DNA from: Pseudomonas vancouverensis
Lineage (GTDB): Bacteria > Pseudomonadota > Gammaproteobacteria > Pseudomonadales > Pseudomonadaceae
Length of the DNA: 64,000 nt
NCBI RefSeq assembly: GCF_004348895.1
Contig: NZ_RRZK01000029.1
Coordinates: 1 to 64,000 of the forward strand
Reading direction: 5' to 3'
Each line of letters starts with the position of its first letter. Positions within the stretch are counted from its first letter, which is position 1. A program made the position numbers and the translations under genes. The notes beneath the pieces were generated by a model. The model was given only the letters and a program-made list of their open reading frames with translations. It was not told where the DNA came from and ran no database searches. Below, in pieces: positions 27,525 to 36,601 of the stretch.

Positions 27525-28874
27525 ATGACCCCTTCCTTCGGCTATTGGCTGCTGGTGTATGCCGCCGTTGCCATCATCGCGCTGATCGTGCTGATCGCCC
27601 GCTACCGGCTCAATCCGTTCATTGTCATTACCCTGATTTCCCTAGGTCTGGCGCTGGTCGCCGGCATGCCGCCGTCGGGTGTGGTTGGGGCTTATGAGGC
27701 GGGTGTCGGCAAGACACTGGGGCACATCGCTTTGGTGGTGGCGCTGGGCACCATGCTCGGCAAGATGATGGCCGAGTCCGGTGGCGCCGAGCGAATGGCG
27801 CGCACGCTGATCGATCGCTTCGGCGAAAAGAATGCCCATTGGGCGATGGTGTGCATCGCCTTTCTGGTGGGCTTGCCGCTGTTCTTCGAGGTCGGTTTTG
27901 TCTTGCTGGTGCCAATTGCCTTTACCGTGGCCCGGCGGGTAGGCGTGTCGATCCTGATGGTCGGTTTGCCGATGGTGGCGGGGCTGTCGGTGGTCCACGC
28001 CCTGGTGCCACCGCATCCGGCGGCGATGCTCGCGGTGCAGGTGTATCAGGCGTCGGTGGGGCAGACCCTGCTGTACGCGATTCTGATCGGCATTCCGACC
28101 GCCATCATTGCCGGGCCTCTGTACGCCAAATTCATCGTGCCGCGCATTCAGTTGCCAAAGGAAAATCCGCTGGAACGTCAGTTCCTCGACCGCGAACCCC
28201 GCGACAGCCTGCCGGGATTCGGCATCACCATGGCGACCATCCTGCTGCCGGTGGTGCTGATGCTGATTGGCGGTTGGGCCAACCTGATCTCCACGCCGGG
28301 CAGCGGCTTCAATCAGTTCCTGCTGTTCATCGGCAACTCGGTCATCGCCTTGCTGCTGGCGACTTTGCTGAGCTTCTGGACCCTTGGCCTGGCCCAGGGC
28401 TTCAACCGGGAATCGATCCTCAAGTTCACCAACGAATGCCTGGCGCCCACCGCGAGCATCACCCTGCTGGTGGGCGCTGGCGGTGGCTTGAACCGGATTC
28501 TGGTGGACGCCGGCGTCACCGACCAGATCGTTGGCCTGGCCCACGAATTTCACCTGTCGCCGCTGTGGATGGGTTGGCTGTTCGCCGCGTTGATGCGCGT
28601 CGCCACAGGTTCGGCGACCGTCGCGATGACCACGGCCTCGGGCGTGGTTGCCCCGGTGGCCATCGGTCTGGGTTATCCCCATCCAGAGTTGCTGGTGCTG
28701 GCGACGGGCGCGGGGTCGGTTATCTTTTCCCACGTCAACGACGGTGGCTTCTGGTTGATCAAGGAATACTTCAACATGACCGTGGCCCAGACCTTCAAGA
28801 CCTGGACCGTGCTCGAAACCCTGATCTCGGTCGTCGCCTTCGGCCTGACCCTGGGCCTTTCCTACCTGATTTAG
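27525..28874 (+). CDS. GntP-family permease (gluconate:H+ symporter type)
   Basis: A 449-residue membrane protein with 12 or more hydrophobic stretches and the GntP motifs LGKMMAESGGAERMARTLIDRFG, GLPLFFEVGFVLLVPIAF and SVIFSHVNDGGFWLIKEYF. GntP members import gluconate, other sugar acids, D-serine and related compounds. It has GAGGAG upstream of the ATG at 27525. It heads an operon with an RpiR-type regulator and a D-aminoacylase, so an N-acyl-D-amino acid or D-amino-acid derivative is a more likely substrate here than gluconate. Confidence 0.88.
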   Translation: MTPSFGYWLLVYAAVAIIALIVLIARYRLNPFIVITLISLGLALVAGMPPSGVVGAYEAGVGKTLGHIALVVALGTMLGKMMAESGGAERMARTLIDRFGEKNAHWAMVCIAFLVGLPLFFEVGFVLLVPIAFTVARRVGVSILMVGLPMVAGLSVVHALVPPHPAAMLAVQVYQASVGQTLLYAILIGIPTAIIAGPLYAKFIVPRIQLPKENPLERQFLDREPRDSLPGFGITMATILLPVVLMLIGGWANLISTPGSGFNQFLLFIGNSVIALLLATLLSFWTLGLAQGFNRESILKFTNECLAPTASITLLVGAGGGLNRILVDAGVTDQIVGLAHEFHLSPLWMGWLFAALMRVATGSATVAMTTASGVVAPVAIGLGYPHPELLVLATGAGSVIFSHVNDGGFWLIKEYFNMTVAQTFKTWTVLETLISVVAFGLTLGLSYLI

Positions 28875-28888
28875 CCGGAGCCTTTTGC

Positions 28889-29749
28889 ATGGACATCCTC
28901 TACCAGATCCGCGCGCGTCAGGACACCTTCAGTGCCGGCGAACGGCGCATCGCCCGGCTGATGCTCGACGACGTCGGTTTCGCCGCCTCGGCCAGTCTCG
29001 ATGAATTGGCCCTGCGCGCGGAAGTCAGCAGCGCCACGCTGTCGCGTTTTGCCCGCACGGTCGGCTGCAAGGACCTGCGCGACCTGCGCCTGCAACTGGC
29101 CCAGGCCAGCGGCGTCGGCAGCCGTTTTCTCGACCCGGCAGGTACACCCGAGCAGTCGGCGTTCTACGGGCAGATTGTCGGCGACATCGAATCGACCCTG
29201 CGCAAGCACCTGGCGGCGTTCGATGAATCACGCTTTGCCGATGCGGTGAAGCTGCTGGGCAAGGCGCGGATGATTCATGCCTTCGGCATGGGCGGTTGCT
29301 CGACCTTGTGCAGCGATGAATTGCAGGTGCGCCTGGTGCGTCTCGGTTATCCGATCGCGGTGTGCCACGACACGGTGATGATGCGCGTCACCGCGGCCAG
29401 CCTCAGTGACGAGCACGTGGTCATCGTCTGTTCGCTCACCGGCATCACCCCGGAACTGATCGAAACGGTGGAACTGGCGCGCAATTACGGCGCACGCATC
29501 CTGGCCATCACCCGCGGAGACTCGCCATTGGCGCAACTGGCTGACGTCGTGCTTCCGCTGCAGATCGCCGAAACCTCCTTCATCTACAAACCGACGGCGG
29601 CGCGCTACGGCATGCTGCTGGCCATCGACGTGCTTGCCACCGAGCTGGCGCTGGCCAATCCTGAAGACAACCAAGAACGTCTGCGGCGCATCAAACTCGC
29701 TCTGGACGACTATCGCGGCGGCGACGATCACTTGCCGCTGGGAGACTGA
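28889..29749 (+). CDS. MurR/RpiR-family regulator with SIS domain
   Basis: A 286-residue transcription factor: N-terminal HTH_6 (ARQDTFSAGERRIARLMLDD...SLDELALRAEVSSATLSRFARTVGCKDLRDLRLQLAQ) and a C-terminal SIS domain (about 115-255, HAFGMGGCSTLCSDELQVRL), which senses a phosphosugar or similar ligand. GGAG precedes the ATG by 8 nt. It lies 14 nt after the permease and one base before the D-aminoacylase, so it probably autoregulates this catabolic operon. Confidence 0.9.
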   Translation: MDILYQIRARQDTFSAGERRIARLMLDDVGFAASASLDELALRAEVSSATLSRFARTVGCKDLRDLRLQLAQASGVGSRFLDPAGTPEQSAFYGQIVGDIESTLRKHLAAFDESRFADAVKLLGKARMIHAFGMGGCSTLCSDELQVRLVRLGYPIAVCHDTVMMRVTAASLSDEHVVIVCSLTGITPELIETVELARNYGARILAITRGDSPLAQLADVVLPLQIAETSFIYKPTAARYGMLLAIDVLATELALANPEDNQERLRRIKLALDDYRGGDDHLPLGD

Positions 29750-29750
29750 C

Positions 29751-31208
29751 ATGCAGTACGACACGCTGATTCGCAATGCCCTGGTCATCGACGGCAGCAA
29801 CAGCCCGGGTTACCCCGCCGATGTTGCCATTCTCAACGGGCGTATCGAACGCATCGGCGACCTGCACGATGCCCGCGCCGTCGAAGAAATCGATGCCGGC
29901 GGGCACGTGCTGGCACCGGGTTTCATCGACGTGCACACCCACGATGACACCGTGGTGATTCGCCAGCCGCAGATGCTGCCCAAGCTCAGTCAGGGCGTGA
30001 CCACGGTGATCGTCGGCAACTGCGGGATCAGTGCATCGCCGGTTAGTCTGCGCGGCGATCCGCCGGACCCGATGAACCTGCTCGGCAGTGCCGCAGCCTT
30101 TGTGTATCCGACCTTCAGCGCCTACCGCGCAGCGGTGGAAGCGGCGAACACCACGCTCAACGTCGCGGCGCTGGTGGGCCATACCGCGCTGCGCAGCAAT
30201 CACCTCGATGACCTGTTCCGCACCGCGACGGCGGACGAGATCAGTGCCATGCGCGAGCAGCTGCGCGAGAGCCTGGAAGCTGGTGCCCTGGGTTTGTCCA
30301 CAGGGCTTGCCTACGCCAGCGCCTTCTCGGCTTCAACCGATGAGGTGATGCAACTCACCGAAGAACTGACGGCATTTGGCGCGGTGTACACCACCCATTT
30401 GCGCAGTGAGTTCGAACCGGTATTGGAAGCCATGGACGAGGCGTTCCAGATCGGTCGCCACGCGCAAACCCCGGTGATCATCTCCCACCTCAAGTGTGCA
30501 GGTGCCGGTAACTGGGGGCGCAGTCCACAGCTGCTGGCGTCGCTTGAGCAAGCGGCGAAAACCCACCCGGTAGGCTGCGATTGCTATCCCTATGCCGCGA
30601 GCTCGTCGACCCTGGACCTCAAGCAGGTCACCGATGCCCATCGCATCACCATCACCTGGTCGACCCCGCACCCGCAGATGGGCGGCCGCGACCTGATGGA
30701 CATCGCCGCCGAATGGAACTTGTCGCTGCTCGAAACCGCGCGGCAACTGCAACCGGCCGGCGCGGTGTACTACGGCATGGACGAAGCCGATGTGCGACGA
30801 ATCCTCGCGCATCCGTTGTCGATGGTCGGCTCCGATGGCTTGCCGGAAGATCCGTTTCCTCACCCGCGCTTGTGGGGCGCATTTCCGCGAGTGCTGGGCC
30901 ACTTCAGTCGCGACGTCGGCTTGTTTCCGCTGCACACTGCCGTGCACAAGATGACCGGGCTGTCGGCGATGCGTTTCGGATTGAAAGAAAGAGGCGAAAT
31001 CCGTGAAGGGCATTGGGCCGATCTGGTGCTGTTCGACCCGCAGACGGTCCGCGATGTCGCCGATTTCAACGACCCGCAGCGCGCGGCGCAAGGCATCGAA
31101 GGGGTGTGGGTCAACGGTGTGTTGAGCTACCGCGACGGCCAGGCCAACGGACGCCGGGAAGGGCGGTTTCTGGCGCGGGAAGGGGATTTGCGTGACGGCT
31201 TTGCCTGA
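29751..31208 (+). CDS. D-aminoacylase (N-acyl-D-amino-acid deacylase)
   Basis: A 485-residue amidohydrolase-fold zinc enzyme that removes the acyl group from N-acyl-D-amino acids. All metal and catalytic positions known in Alcaligenes D-aminoacylase have counterparts: His62 and His64 (VHTHDD), Cys91 (GNCG), His216 (THLRSE), His246 with Lys248 (SHLKCAG) and Asp362 (SDGLP). Length matches the family (about 480). GGGAG lies just upstream. The upstream permease and regulator suggest uptake and inducible use of N-acylated D-amino acids, for instance from cell-wall turnover or the rhizosphere. Confidence 0.92.
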   Translation: MQYDTLIRNALVIDGSNSPGYPADVAILNGRIERIGDLHDARAVEEIDAGGHVLAPGFIDVHTHDDTVVIRQPQMLPKLSQGVTTVIVGNCGISASPVSLRGDPPDPMNLLGSAAAFVYPTFSAYRAAVEAANTTLNVAALVGHTALRSNHLDDLFRTATADEISAMREQLRESLEAGALGLSTGLAYASAFSASTDEVMQLTEELTAFGAVYTTHLRSEFEPVLEAMDEAFQIGRHAQTPVIISHLKCAGAGNWGRSPQLLASLEQAAKTHPVGCDCYPYAASSSTLDLKQVTDAHRITITWSTPHPQMGGRDLMDIAAEWNLSLLETARQLQPAGAVYYGMDEADVRRILAHPLSMVGSDGLPEDPFPHPRLWGAFPRVLGHFSRDVGLFPLHTAVHKMTGLSAMRFGLKERGEIREGHWADLVLFDPQTVRDVADFNDPQRAAQGIEGVWVNGVLSYRDGQANGRREGRFLAREGDLRDGFA

Positions 31209-31327
31209 GGTTTCGAGCACTACGTCACAGTGATGGCACTTTGAGACTAAAGAATGGCGTATCCGCGCCGAATTGCTGACATCAGGCCCGGCTACACTCC
31301 GGGCATTCAATGTCTGGGAGCAACCCG

Positions 31328-31696
31328 ATGAGCTTCGGCAAAACCACTCCGATCCTGCGAATCTTCGATGAAGCCAAGGCAGTGGAATTCTACGTCGACT
31401 TCCTCGGTTTCAAGGTCGACTGGCAGCACCGCTTCGAAGCCAATTTCCCGCTGTACCTGCAAGTCTCCCGGGGTGAGTGCGTGCTGCACCTGTCCGAACA
31501 CCACGGCGACAGCACGCCGGGTTCGGCACTGCGCATCGAGACCGATGAACTGGAAGCCTTCCAGCAGCAATTGCTGGCCAAGGACTACCGGTTTGCGCAT
31601 CCACAGATTCAGGCGATGCCCTGGGGCAGCCAGGACATGACCATCGCTGATCCGTTTGGTAATCGGTTGGTGTTTACCAATGCGATCAGTGTTTGA
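31328..31696 (+). CDS. VOC/glyoxalase-superfamily protein
   Basis: A 122-residue vicinal-oxygen-chelate protein with two beta-alpha-beta-beta-beta modules: TTPILRIFDEAKAVEFYVDFLGFKVDW ... LYLQVSRGECVLHLSEHHGD, then MTIADPFGNRLVFTN. The family includes bleomycin-binding proteins and glyoxalase-like enzymes. The start at 31328 is favoured by GGGAG at 31316-31320; an in-frame ATG lies at 31310. It appears to be a single-gene unit. Confidence 0.85.
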   Translation: MSFGKTTPILRIFDEAKAVEFYVDFLGFKVDWQHRFEANFPLYLQVSRGECVLHLSEHHGDSTPGSALRIETDELEAFQQQLLAKDYRFAHPQIQAMPWGSQDMTIADPFGNRLVFTNAISV

Positions 31697-31740
31697 AATC
31701 GCATTAACAAAATTATCTTGTGCGAGAACCTTCCAATCGC

Positions 31741-31825
31741 CTTCGCGAGCAAGCCCGCTCCCACATTAGATCGATGTCGCTCATGCGTGCTCGATCAAGT
31801 GTGGGAGCGGGCTTGCTCGCGAAGG
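31741..31825. repeat. Inverted pair of REP sequences
   Basis: CTTCGCGAGCAAGCCCGCTCCCACA (31741-31765) faces TGTGGGAGCGGGCTTGCTCGCGAAG near 31800-31824. It is a REP doublet between the VOC gene and the convergent chemoreceptor gene. Confidence 0.88.
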
Positions 31826-31851
31826 ATTGTTAATTCGGCGTAGACCCTAAG

Positions 31852-33771
31852 TCAGACGCGGAAATGACTCACCATCATCTGCAACTGGTTGCCCAACCGC
31901 GCCAGTTCAACACTGGACTTGGCCGTTTCATCACTGGCCGCAGCGGTCTGCTCCGACACGTCGCGCACGTTGATGATGCTGCGGCTGATCTCTTCGGCCA
32001 CGGCGCTTTGCTGCTCGGCGGCAGCGGCGATCTGCTGGTTCATCGACTGGATGTTCGACACCGTGCGGGTGATGCTTTCCAGTGAGCCACCGGCCTTGCG
32101 GGTCAGGGCCACGCTGCTGTCGGTAAGGGCGCGACTGTTGTTCATCACAGCCGCCACTTGTTGCGTGCCGTTTTGCAGACCGGCCACCAGGCCTTCGATT
32201 TCCTCGGTGGATTTCTGCGTGCGTTGTGCCAGACCACGCACCTCATCGGCGACCACGGCAAAACCGCGACCGGCTTCACCGGCCCGAGCGGCTTCAATGG
32301 CGGCGTTGAGTGCCAGCAGGTTGGTCTGTTCGGCCACGGCCTTGATCACGTCCATGACGCTGCCGATCTTGTCGCTTTCCTGTTGCAGCACGCTCATGGC
32401 TTCAGTGGAACGCACGACTTCGCTGGCTAGACGCTCGATCTGCGCGATGGCCTCGTTGACCACTTTGTCGCCTTCACGGGCTTCGCCATCGGCGGCGGCA
32501 GCGGCTTGCGAGGCTTGCTCGGCATTACGCGCGACTTCCTGCACGGTGGCGGTCATCTCGTGCATGGCGGTGGCGACCTGATCGGTCTCCACTTTCTGAT
32601 TGTTGACCCCGGCGCTGGTCTGTTCGGTCACCGCCGACAGTTCTTCGGCTGCACTGGCGATCTGGGTCACGCCGTCGCGGATGCCGCTGATCAGGTCGCG
32701 CAGGGTCACGCCCATGCGCGCGATGCCTTGTTGCAACACGCCCAGTTCGTCACGGCGGGTGACCTGTACGTCATGAGACAGATCACCGCTGGCAATGCGA
32801 TCGACAACAGCCAGGGTTTCACGCAGCGGGCGGGTGATCTGGCGGGTGATCAGCACGGCGGCAATGATGCCCACCAGCAATGCCAGCAACGTGCTGATCA
32901 ATTGCAGGGTGCGGGCCTGGGCGCTTTCGGCGTCGCGGCGGTCGAGCTGGATCTGGTAGAGCTGATCGCTCAGGGAGACGATTGCCGCACCCTGATCGGT
33001 CATTTCCTTGCGCGCCTGAACGGCGTCGTTACTCGCGGTCTTGTACGCCAGGAGGGCACTGCGGTAATTGCTCAGTGCAGCTTCCAATGATTGCAGGGCG
33101 GTTTGCTGGGTGTCGGCGAAATGCGCATTGAGCGGTTTCAGGCTGGCGATGGCCGCGTCCAGTTGCGCGGCGGCCTTTTGCTCGGTCTCGGCATTGGTGC
33201 TGGCGGTGTAGCCGCGCACTTCATAGCGAGCCAGCAGGAAGGCTTCCCTGGCGGCGGTAATGGCCTGGAACTGTTCAAAGCGCTGATCGCTCAACGGCAT
33301 CTGCTGCACGCGGATGCTGATGTCATTGATCAAGGCGTTGGCGGTGTCGGCGTTGGCGCTCATGCTGTCGCGCGCAGCATTGCCGGCGCGGTAGGCATTG
33401 CGCATTTTGCCCAGCGAGGTGCGGTAGGCGTCGATGACGGCGCCTTGCTCGCGCAGCAGCTTGAGGTTTTCCGGGCTCTTGAACTTGACCAGCAGGGCCT
33501 GCTGTTGGGCAGAGAAGGCGTCGAGGGTGGTCTGTACACTCTGCGCGGCGGTTTCGTCGCCGTTGGTCAGCATGTATTGCAGGCGAACCACTCGCAGCTT
33601 GGTCAGGCCGGCATTGAGCTGGGTAATGTCGCTCATCCAGTTGCTGCGGTTGATCAACCCGCCCAGGCTGGTCCAGCCGGTCAGGGCGAGGACGCAGGTC
33701 AGTGCCAGGACCAGGCCGAATCCCAGGCCCAGTTTCAGGTTCACGCTGATGTTGCCGAACCAGCTATTCAT
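31852..33771 (-). CDS. Methyl-accepting chemotaxis protein with helical-bundle sensor
   Basis: A 639-residue chemoreceptor. Order: TM1 about 14-33, an all-helical periplasmic sensor of about 250 residues (34-288), TM2 about 289-308, HAMP about 309-362, then the cytoplasmic signalling coiled coil with the invariant hairpin tip EQTNLLALNAAIEAARAGEAGRGFAVVADEVRGLAQRT. A sensor of this length and helical character fits the HBM (helical bimodular) class, whose known members in P. putida sense organic acids; the ligand here is unknown. There is no C-terminal CheR-tethering pentapeptide (it ends SHFRV). The start MNSWFGNISVNLKLG is used; the frame is open much further upstream without coding character. 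Confidence 0.9.
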   Translation of the reverse strand: MNSWFGNISVNLKLGLGFGLVLALTCVLALTGWTSLGGLINRSNWMSDITQLNAGLTKLRVVRLQYMLTNGDETAAQSVQTTLDAFSAQQQALLVKFKSPENLKLLREQGAVIDAYRTSLGKMRNAYRAGNAARDSMSANADTANALINDISIRVQQMPLSDQRFEQFQAITAAREAFLLARYEVRGYTASTNAETEQKAAAQLDAAIASLKPLNAHFADTQQTALQSLEAALSNYRSALLAYKTASNDAVQARKEMTDQGAAIVSLSDQLYQIQLDRRDAESAQARTLQLISTLLALLVGIIAAVLITRQITRPLRETLAVVDRIASGDLSHDVQVTRRDELGVLQQGIARMGVTLRDLISGIRDGVTQIASAAEELSAVTEQTSAGVNNQKVETDQVATAMHEMTATVQEVARNAEQASQAAAAADGEAREGDKVVNEAIAQIERLASEVVRSTEAMSVLQQESDKIGSVMDVIKAVAEQTNLLALNAAIEAARAGEAGRGFAVVADEVRGLAQRTQKSTEEIEGLVAGLQNGTQQVAAVMNNSRALTDSSVALTRKAGGSLESITRTVSNIQSMNQQIAAAAEQQSAVAEEISRSIINVRDVSEQTAAASDETAKSSVELARLGNQLQMMVSHFRV

Positions 33772-34066
33772 CAAATTCCTCCAGGAACGTGTTGCTTCTT
33801 GATCGTCGGTCGGCTGGAAGATTGTTGTTTTTGGGGGCCGCCAAGCTGTGTAAGCAGGGTGTATCGGCCGCAATCCCGCTAGCTGAAAGGTTTTTTCTGG
33901 ACGGATTCTGTAACAAGATCTTTGTTGTGTTATTAAGCTTTTTTTCACATGCCTTTCACCCGTGACCAACGCCACCCTCTGTAGCGTCCCCGGATCAAAT
34001 GAAGCGGCGTTTGCCGGCGAGGCGCATAACCATGAAAACAAGACTGAGTCTGTGAGGGATCACCTG

Positions 34067-34888
34067 ATGAAATCACGCTTTTACGCGGTGAATTTCGGCG
34101 TGCCACTGGCGTGTGCGTTGCTGATATTTCTGGCGTTCGACATGACCACCATCGACGTCACTTTCAGCAACCTGCTGTTCGATCCGGTGACTCGCAGCTT
34201 CCCGCTGGACCACATTCACTTCTTCGAGCAGCTCACCCACAAGTGGGCGCGGATCATTCCCAACTGGACGGCTGAGGCGGCCGCCATCGGCGCGATCCTG
34301 TCGTTCGTCTGGCCCTTGGTTAACCCGCAGAAACGTCCCGGGCTTGGCGGTTTTCTTGAGCGCAACAAAGTCGCACCGGTGCTGCAATTTGCCGCCGCTC
34401 ATCGTCGGGACTTCCTGTTCGTGGTGGTGGCCTTTGCCCTGTGCACCGGCATGATCCACTTCCTCAAGGCCCACACCAGCGTCTATTGCCCCATCGAGAC
34501 CACGCTCTACGGCGGCAAAATGGCCCACGTCGACTGGTTCAGCAATTTCCAACTGTTCCACGAAGCCGGTGACGGCCGTTGCTGGCCGGGCGGCCATGCT
34601 TCGGGCGGCTTCACCATGATGGCGCTGTACTTCGTGGCTCGTCGTTACCGCTGGCGTTTCTCCAGTGCGGTGCTGTCCTTCGCGCTGGTGCTGGGCTTCA
34701 TTTATGGCACGACGCGCGTCCTGCAGGGCTGGCACTACATGTCCCATACCTTCTGGGCCGGAGTTGTCGTATGGCTGACCTGCTTGCTCACGGCGCTGGC
34801 GTTTTACGGCCGGGCACGGTTGGAGCAGCCGGTGCTGAAGAAGCATGAGAGAGTGCGTGCGGTGAGTCAGGCAGAGCTTGTGAACTGA
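34067..34888 (+). CDS. PAP2-family membrane phosphatase
   Basis: A 273-residue polytopic phosphatase. Motifs: KAHTSVYCP (134-142) in the place of KxxxxxxRP, PGGHAS (174-179, His177) for PSGH, and TRVLQGWHYMSH (216-227) for SRxxxxxHxxxD. Thus the second conserved Arg is Cys141 and the final Asp is His227, features of a divergent PAP2 subgroup. GAGGGAT precedes the ATG at 34067. It faces a GT39/ArnT-like transferase gene, so both may modify lipid A or another lipid phosphate in the inner membrane; that link is inference. Confidence 0.83.
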   Translation: MKSRFYAVNFGVPLACALLIFLAFDMTTIDVTFSNLLFDPVTRSFPLDHIHFFEQLTHKWARIIPNWTAEAAAIGAILSFVWPLVNPQKRPGLGGFLERNKVAPVLQFAAAHRRDFLFVVVAFALCTGMIHFLKAHTSVYCPIETTLYGGKMAHVDWFSNFQLFHEAGDGRCWPGGHASGGFTMMALYFVARRYRWRFSSAVLSFALVLGFIYGTTRVLQGWHYMSHTFWAGVVVWLTCLLTALAFYGRARLEQPVLKKHERVRAVSQAELVN

Positions 34889-34904
34889 AGTCAGTGATGT
34901 AAGG

Positions 34905-34939
34905 AAAAACCCGCAACTCGAAAGGGCTGCGGGTTTTTT
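34905..34939 (+). terminator. Rho-independent terminator after the PAP2 gene
   Basis: AAAAACCCGCA (34905-34915) and TGCGGGTTTTTT (34928-34939) form a stem-loop with a T6 tail. The left-hand A run also makes it usable from the minus strand. Confidence 0.9.
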
Positions 34940-34955
34940 GTTGGCCGGGGAATAG

Positions 34956-35035
34956 CGATCGCGAGCAGGTTCGCTCCTACAACAGACTATTGCGTGCACA
35001 CTCATCACCATTGTAGGAGCGAGCATGCTCGCGAT
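34956..35035. repeat. Inverted pair of REP sequences
   Basis: GATCGCGAGCAGGTTCGCTCCTACAA and TTGTAGGAGCGAGCATGCTCGCGAT face each other. This is a variant REP (CCTACA instead of CCCACA) between the convergent PAP2 and GT39 genes. Confidence 0.85.
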
Positions 35036-35079
35036 GAAGACCTGTCAGCCACCGCAGATGTTGAGGGACAGCCGCGCAA

Positions 35080-36519
35080 TCACTCCACAACAAAGTAGTA
35101 AGCCTGACGTCCCACCATCATCGTCTTGATGATCTTCAAGGGCGCAGCAGGTTCGGTGTCAGCACCGATGATCGCGACATGGCTCGGCGACTCGCTCAGG
35201 AACCCATGCAACTGCGCTTCGGTATCGATGCCCTTGAGCAAACTCCGGGTGTAGAACACGCTGGCGCCACCGAGTCGTTCGTTGGCCTGGAACAATGCAA
35301 CTTGCTGTCCGTCGGCTTGCATCGATTCGATCTGCGCAGTCAGCGGCAGGAAAGACAGGGAGCGGTCGGCGTAGGGCATGAACCACTGCGCGGCGGCGAG
35401 ATAGCTGCCGATGACGATCGCCAGTACGGCGGCGATCAAGCGATGACGCTGGGCAGCGATTCGGCCGATCCAGGTCGACGCGTTGCGGTGTGCCTTGAGG
35501 CGTTCGAACAATACGTTCGCGTATTCGGCGGCGATCACGGCCGCGGCCGGGGTGATGGACATCAGGTAGACCGTGCGCTTGCTCGAGGCCAGCGTGAGCA
35601 TCATGAATTGCGCCACGATCCACAGGCTGAAGAACAGCAGGTAACGGTTGGCCAGCAGCCCTTTGCGGAAGTGCCACAATCCCAGGTACACCAGAATGTT
35701 CCAAGGCAAAAACGCCTCGGGCAGCTTGGCCAGGTAGTAATAGAACGGCTCGTAGTGACCCGCCTCGACGAATGAGCCACTGAAGCGCCCAACGCTGTTG
35801 GTCAGCAGTACTTCGGTCACCGCGCGCAGGCCACCGCGCTGATACAGCACCGCCAACCAGATCATCAGCGGCAGCAGCCCCAGCACCGTCAGCAGGCCCG
35901 GGCGCAGCCAGCCCGCCACATTCAGGCGTTTATCCATCAGGCTGGTCGTCAGCAGATAGGCAAAAATCACCACCCCCGGCATGGCCAGGCCGAGCACACC
36001 TTTGCTCAAGGTGGCGATGGCGATGCCGAAGGCGAACAACAGATGGTTGCCGATGCCCGCCTGCCGTTGCCCGGCGAAGAACGCCAACAGCGCGGTGCTG
36101 ACACCCAGGGCGAGCAACGCATCCTCACCCACGCCGCGTACGTTGCTCCAGTAGCTGGCCATGGTCGCCAGCAGGATCGCAGCGGTCCAGGCGACGCTGG
36201 CGGAGCGGCCGATCCGGCGCAACATCCCGTACAGCATCATCACGCTGAACAGTCCGGCAAACGCCGAGGTCAGGCGTACCGCCCAGGGCGTCCCGCCAAA
36301 CGCACGAATCGCCCCGGCACCCAGCCACAGGCTCAGGGGTGGTTTTTCCAGAAAGGGTTCACTGAACAGGCGCGGCGTCACCCAGTCGTTGTCCAGGTGC
36401 ATTTCCATGGCGATCCCGGCGACGCGCGCTTCGGTTGAGCCTTGTAATTGATGATTGCCCAGGGCGAAGAAAAACAGTAGTGCGGCAATCAGGAACAGCG
36501 AGGGGGCGGAGCGCGACAT
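35080..36519 (-). CDS. GT39/ArnT-like membrane glycosyltransferase
   Basis: A 479-residue inner-membrane protein of the PMT/ArnT superfamily, which moves a sugar from a polyprenyl-phosphate carrier to lipid A, protein or another periplasmic acceptor. An acidic residue in the first periplasmic loop (GSTEARVAGIAMEM) stands where the catalytic DE-type motif of the family is expected. It is followed by PRLFSEPFLEKPPLSLWLGA, the highly conserved PMT segment, and about ten further hydrophobic helices. A C-terminal soluble domain (about 395-479) is present. No arn genes accompany it, so the sugar is unknown. Confidence 0.82.
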   Translation of the reverse strand: MSRSAPSLFLIAALLFFFALGNHQLQGSTEARVAGIAMEMHLDNDWVTPRLFSEPFLEKPPLSLWLGAGAIRAFGGTPWAVRLTSAFAGLFSVMMLYGMLRRIGRSASVAWTAAILLATMASYWSNVRGVGEDALLALGVSTALLAFFAGQRQAGIGNHLLFAFGIAIATLSKGVLGLAMPGVVIFAYLLTTSLMDKRLNVAGWLRPGLLTVLGLLPLMIWLAVLYQRGGLRAVTEVLLTNSVGRFSGSFVEAGHYEPFYYYLAKLPEAFLPWNILVYLGLWHFRKGLLANRYLLFFSLWIVAQFMMLTLASSKRTVYLMSITPAAAVIAAEYANVLFERLKAHRNASTWIGRIAAQRHRLIAAVLAIVIGSYLAAAQWFMPYADRSLSFLPLTAQIESMQADGQQVALFQANERLGGASVFYTRSLLKGIDTEAQLHGFLSESPSHVAIIGADTEPAAPLKIIKTMMVGRQAYYFVVE

Positions 36520-36601
36520 GAGCTTTGGGTGACCCAGCAGGAACCAGAAGACCCCAGCATACGGAGCAGGAACTTAATGAATCGTGAATGCAATGTGAAA
36601 G

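Noticed and set aside
27839..28888. 350-residue N-terminal extension of the RpiR regulator frame
   Set aside because: It runs out of frame through the GntP permease gene; the HTH begins at the ATG at 28889, which has its own GGAG.
15504..35035. REP doublets considered as a CRISPR array or transposon ends
   Set aside because: The four copies are isolated inverted pairs in different intergenic gaps, not regularly spaced direct repeats; no cas genes or REP-associated transposase is present.
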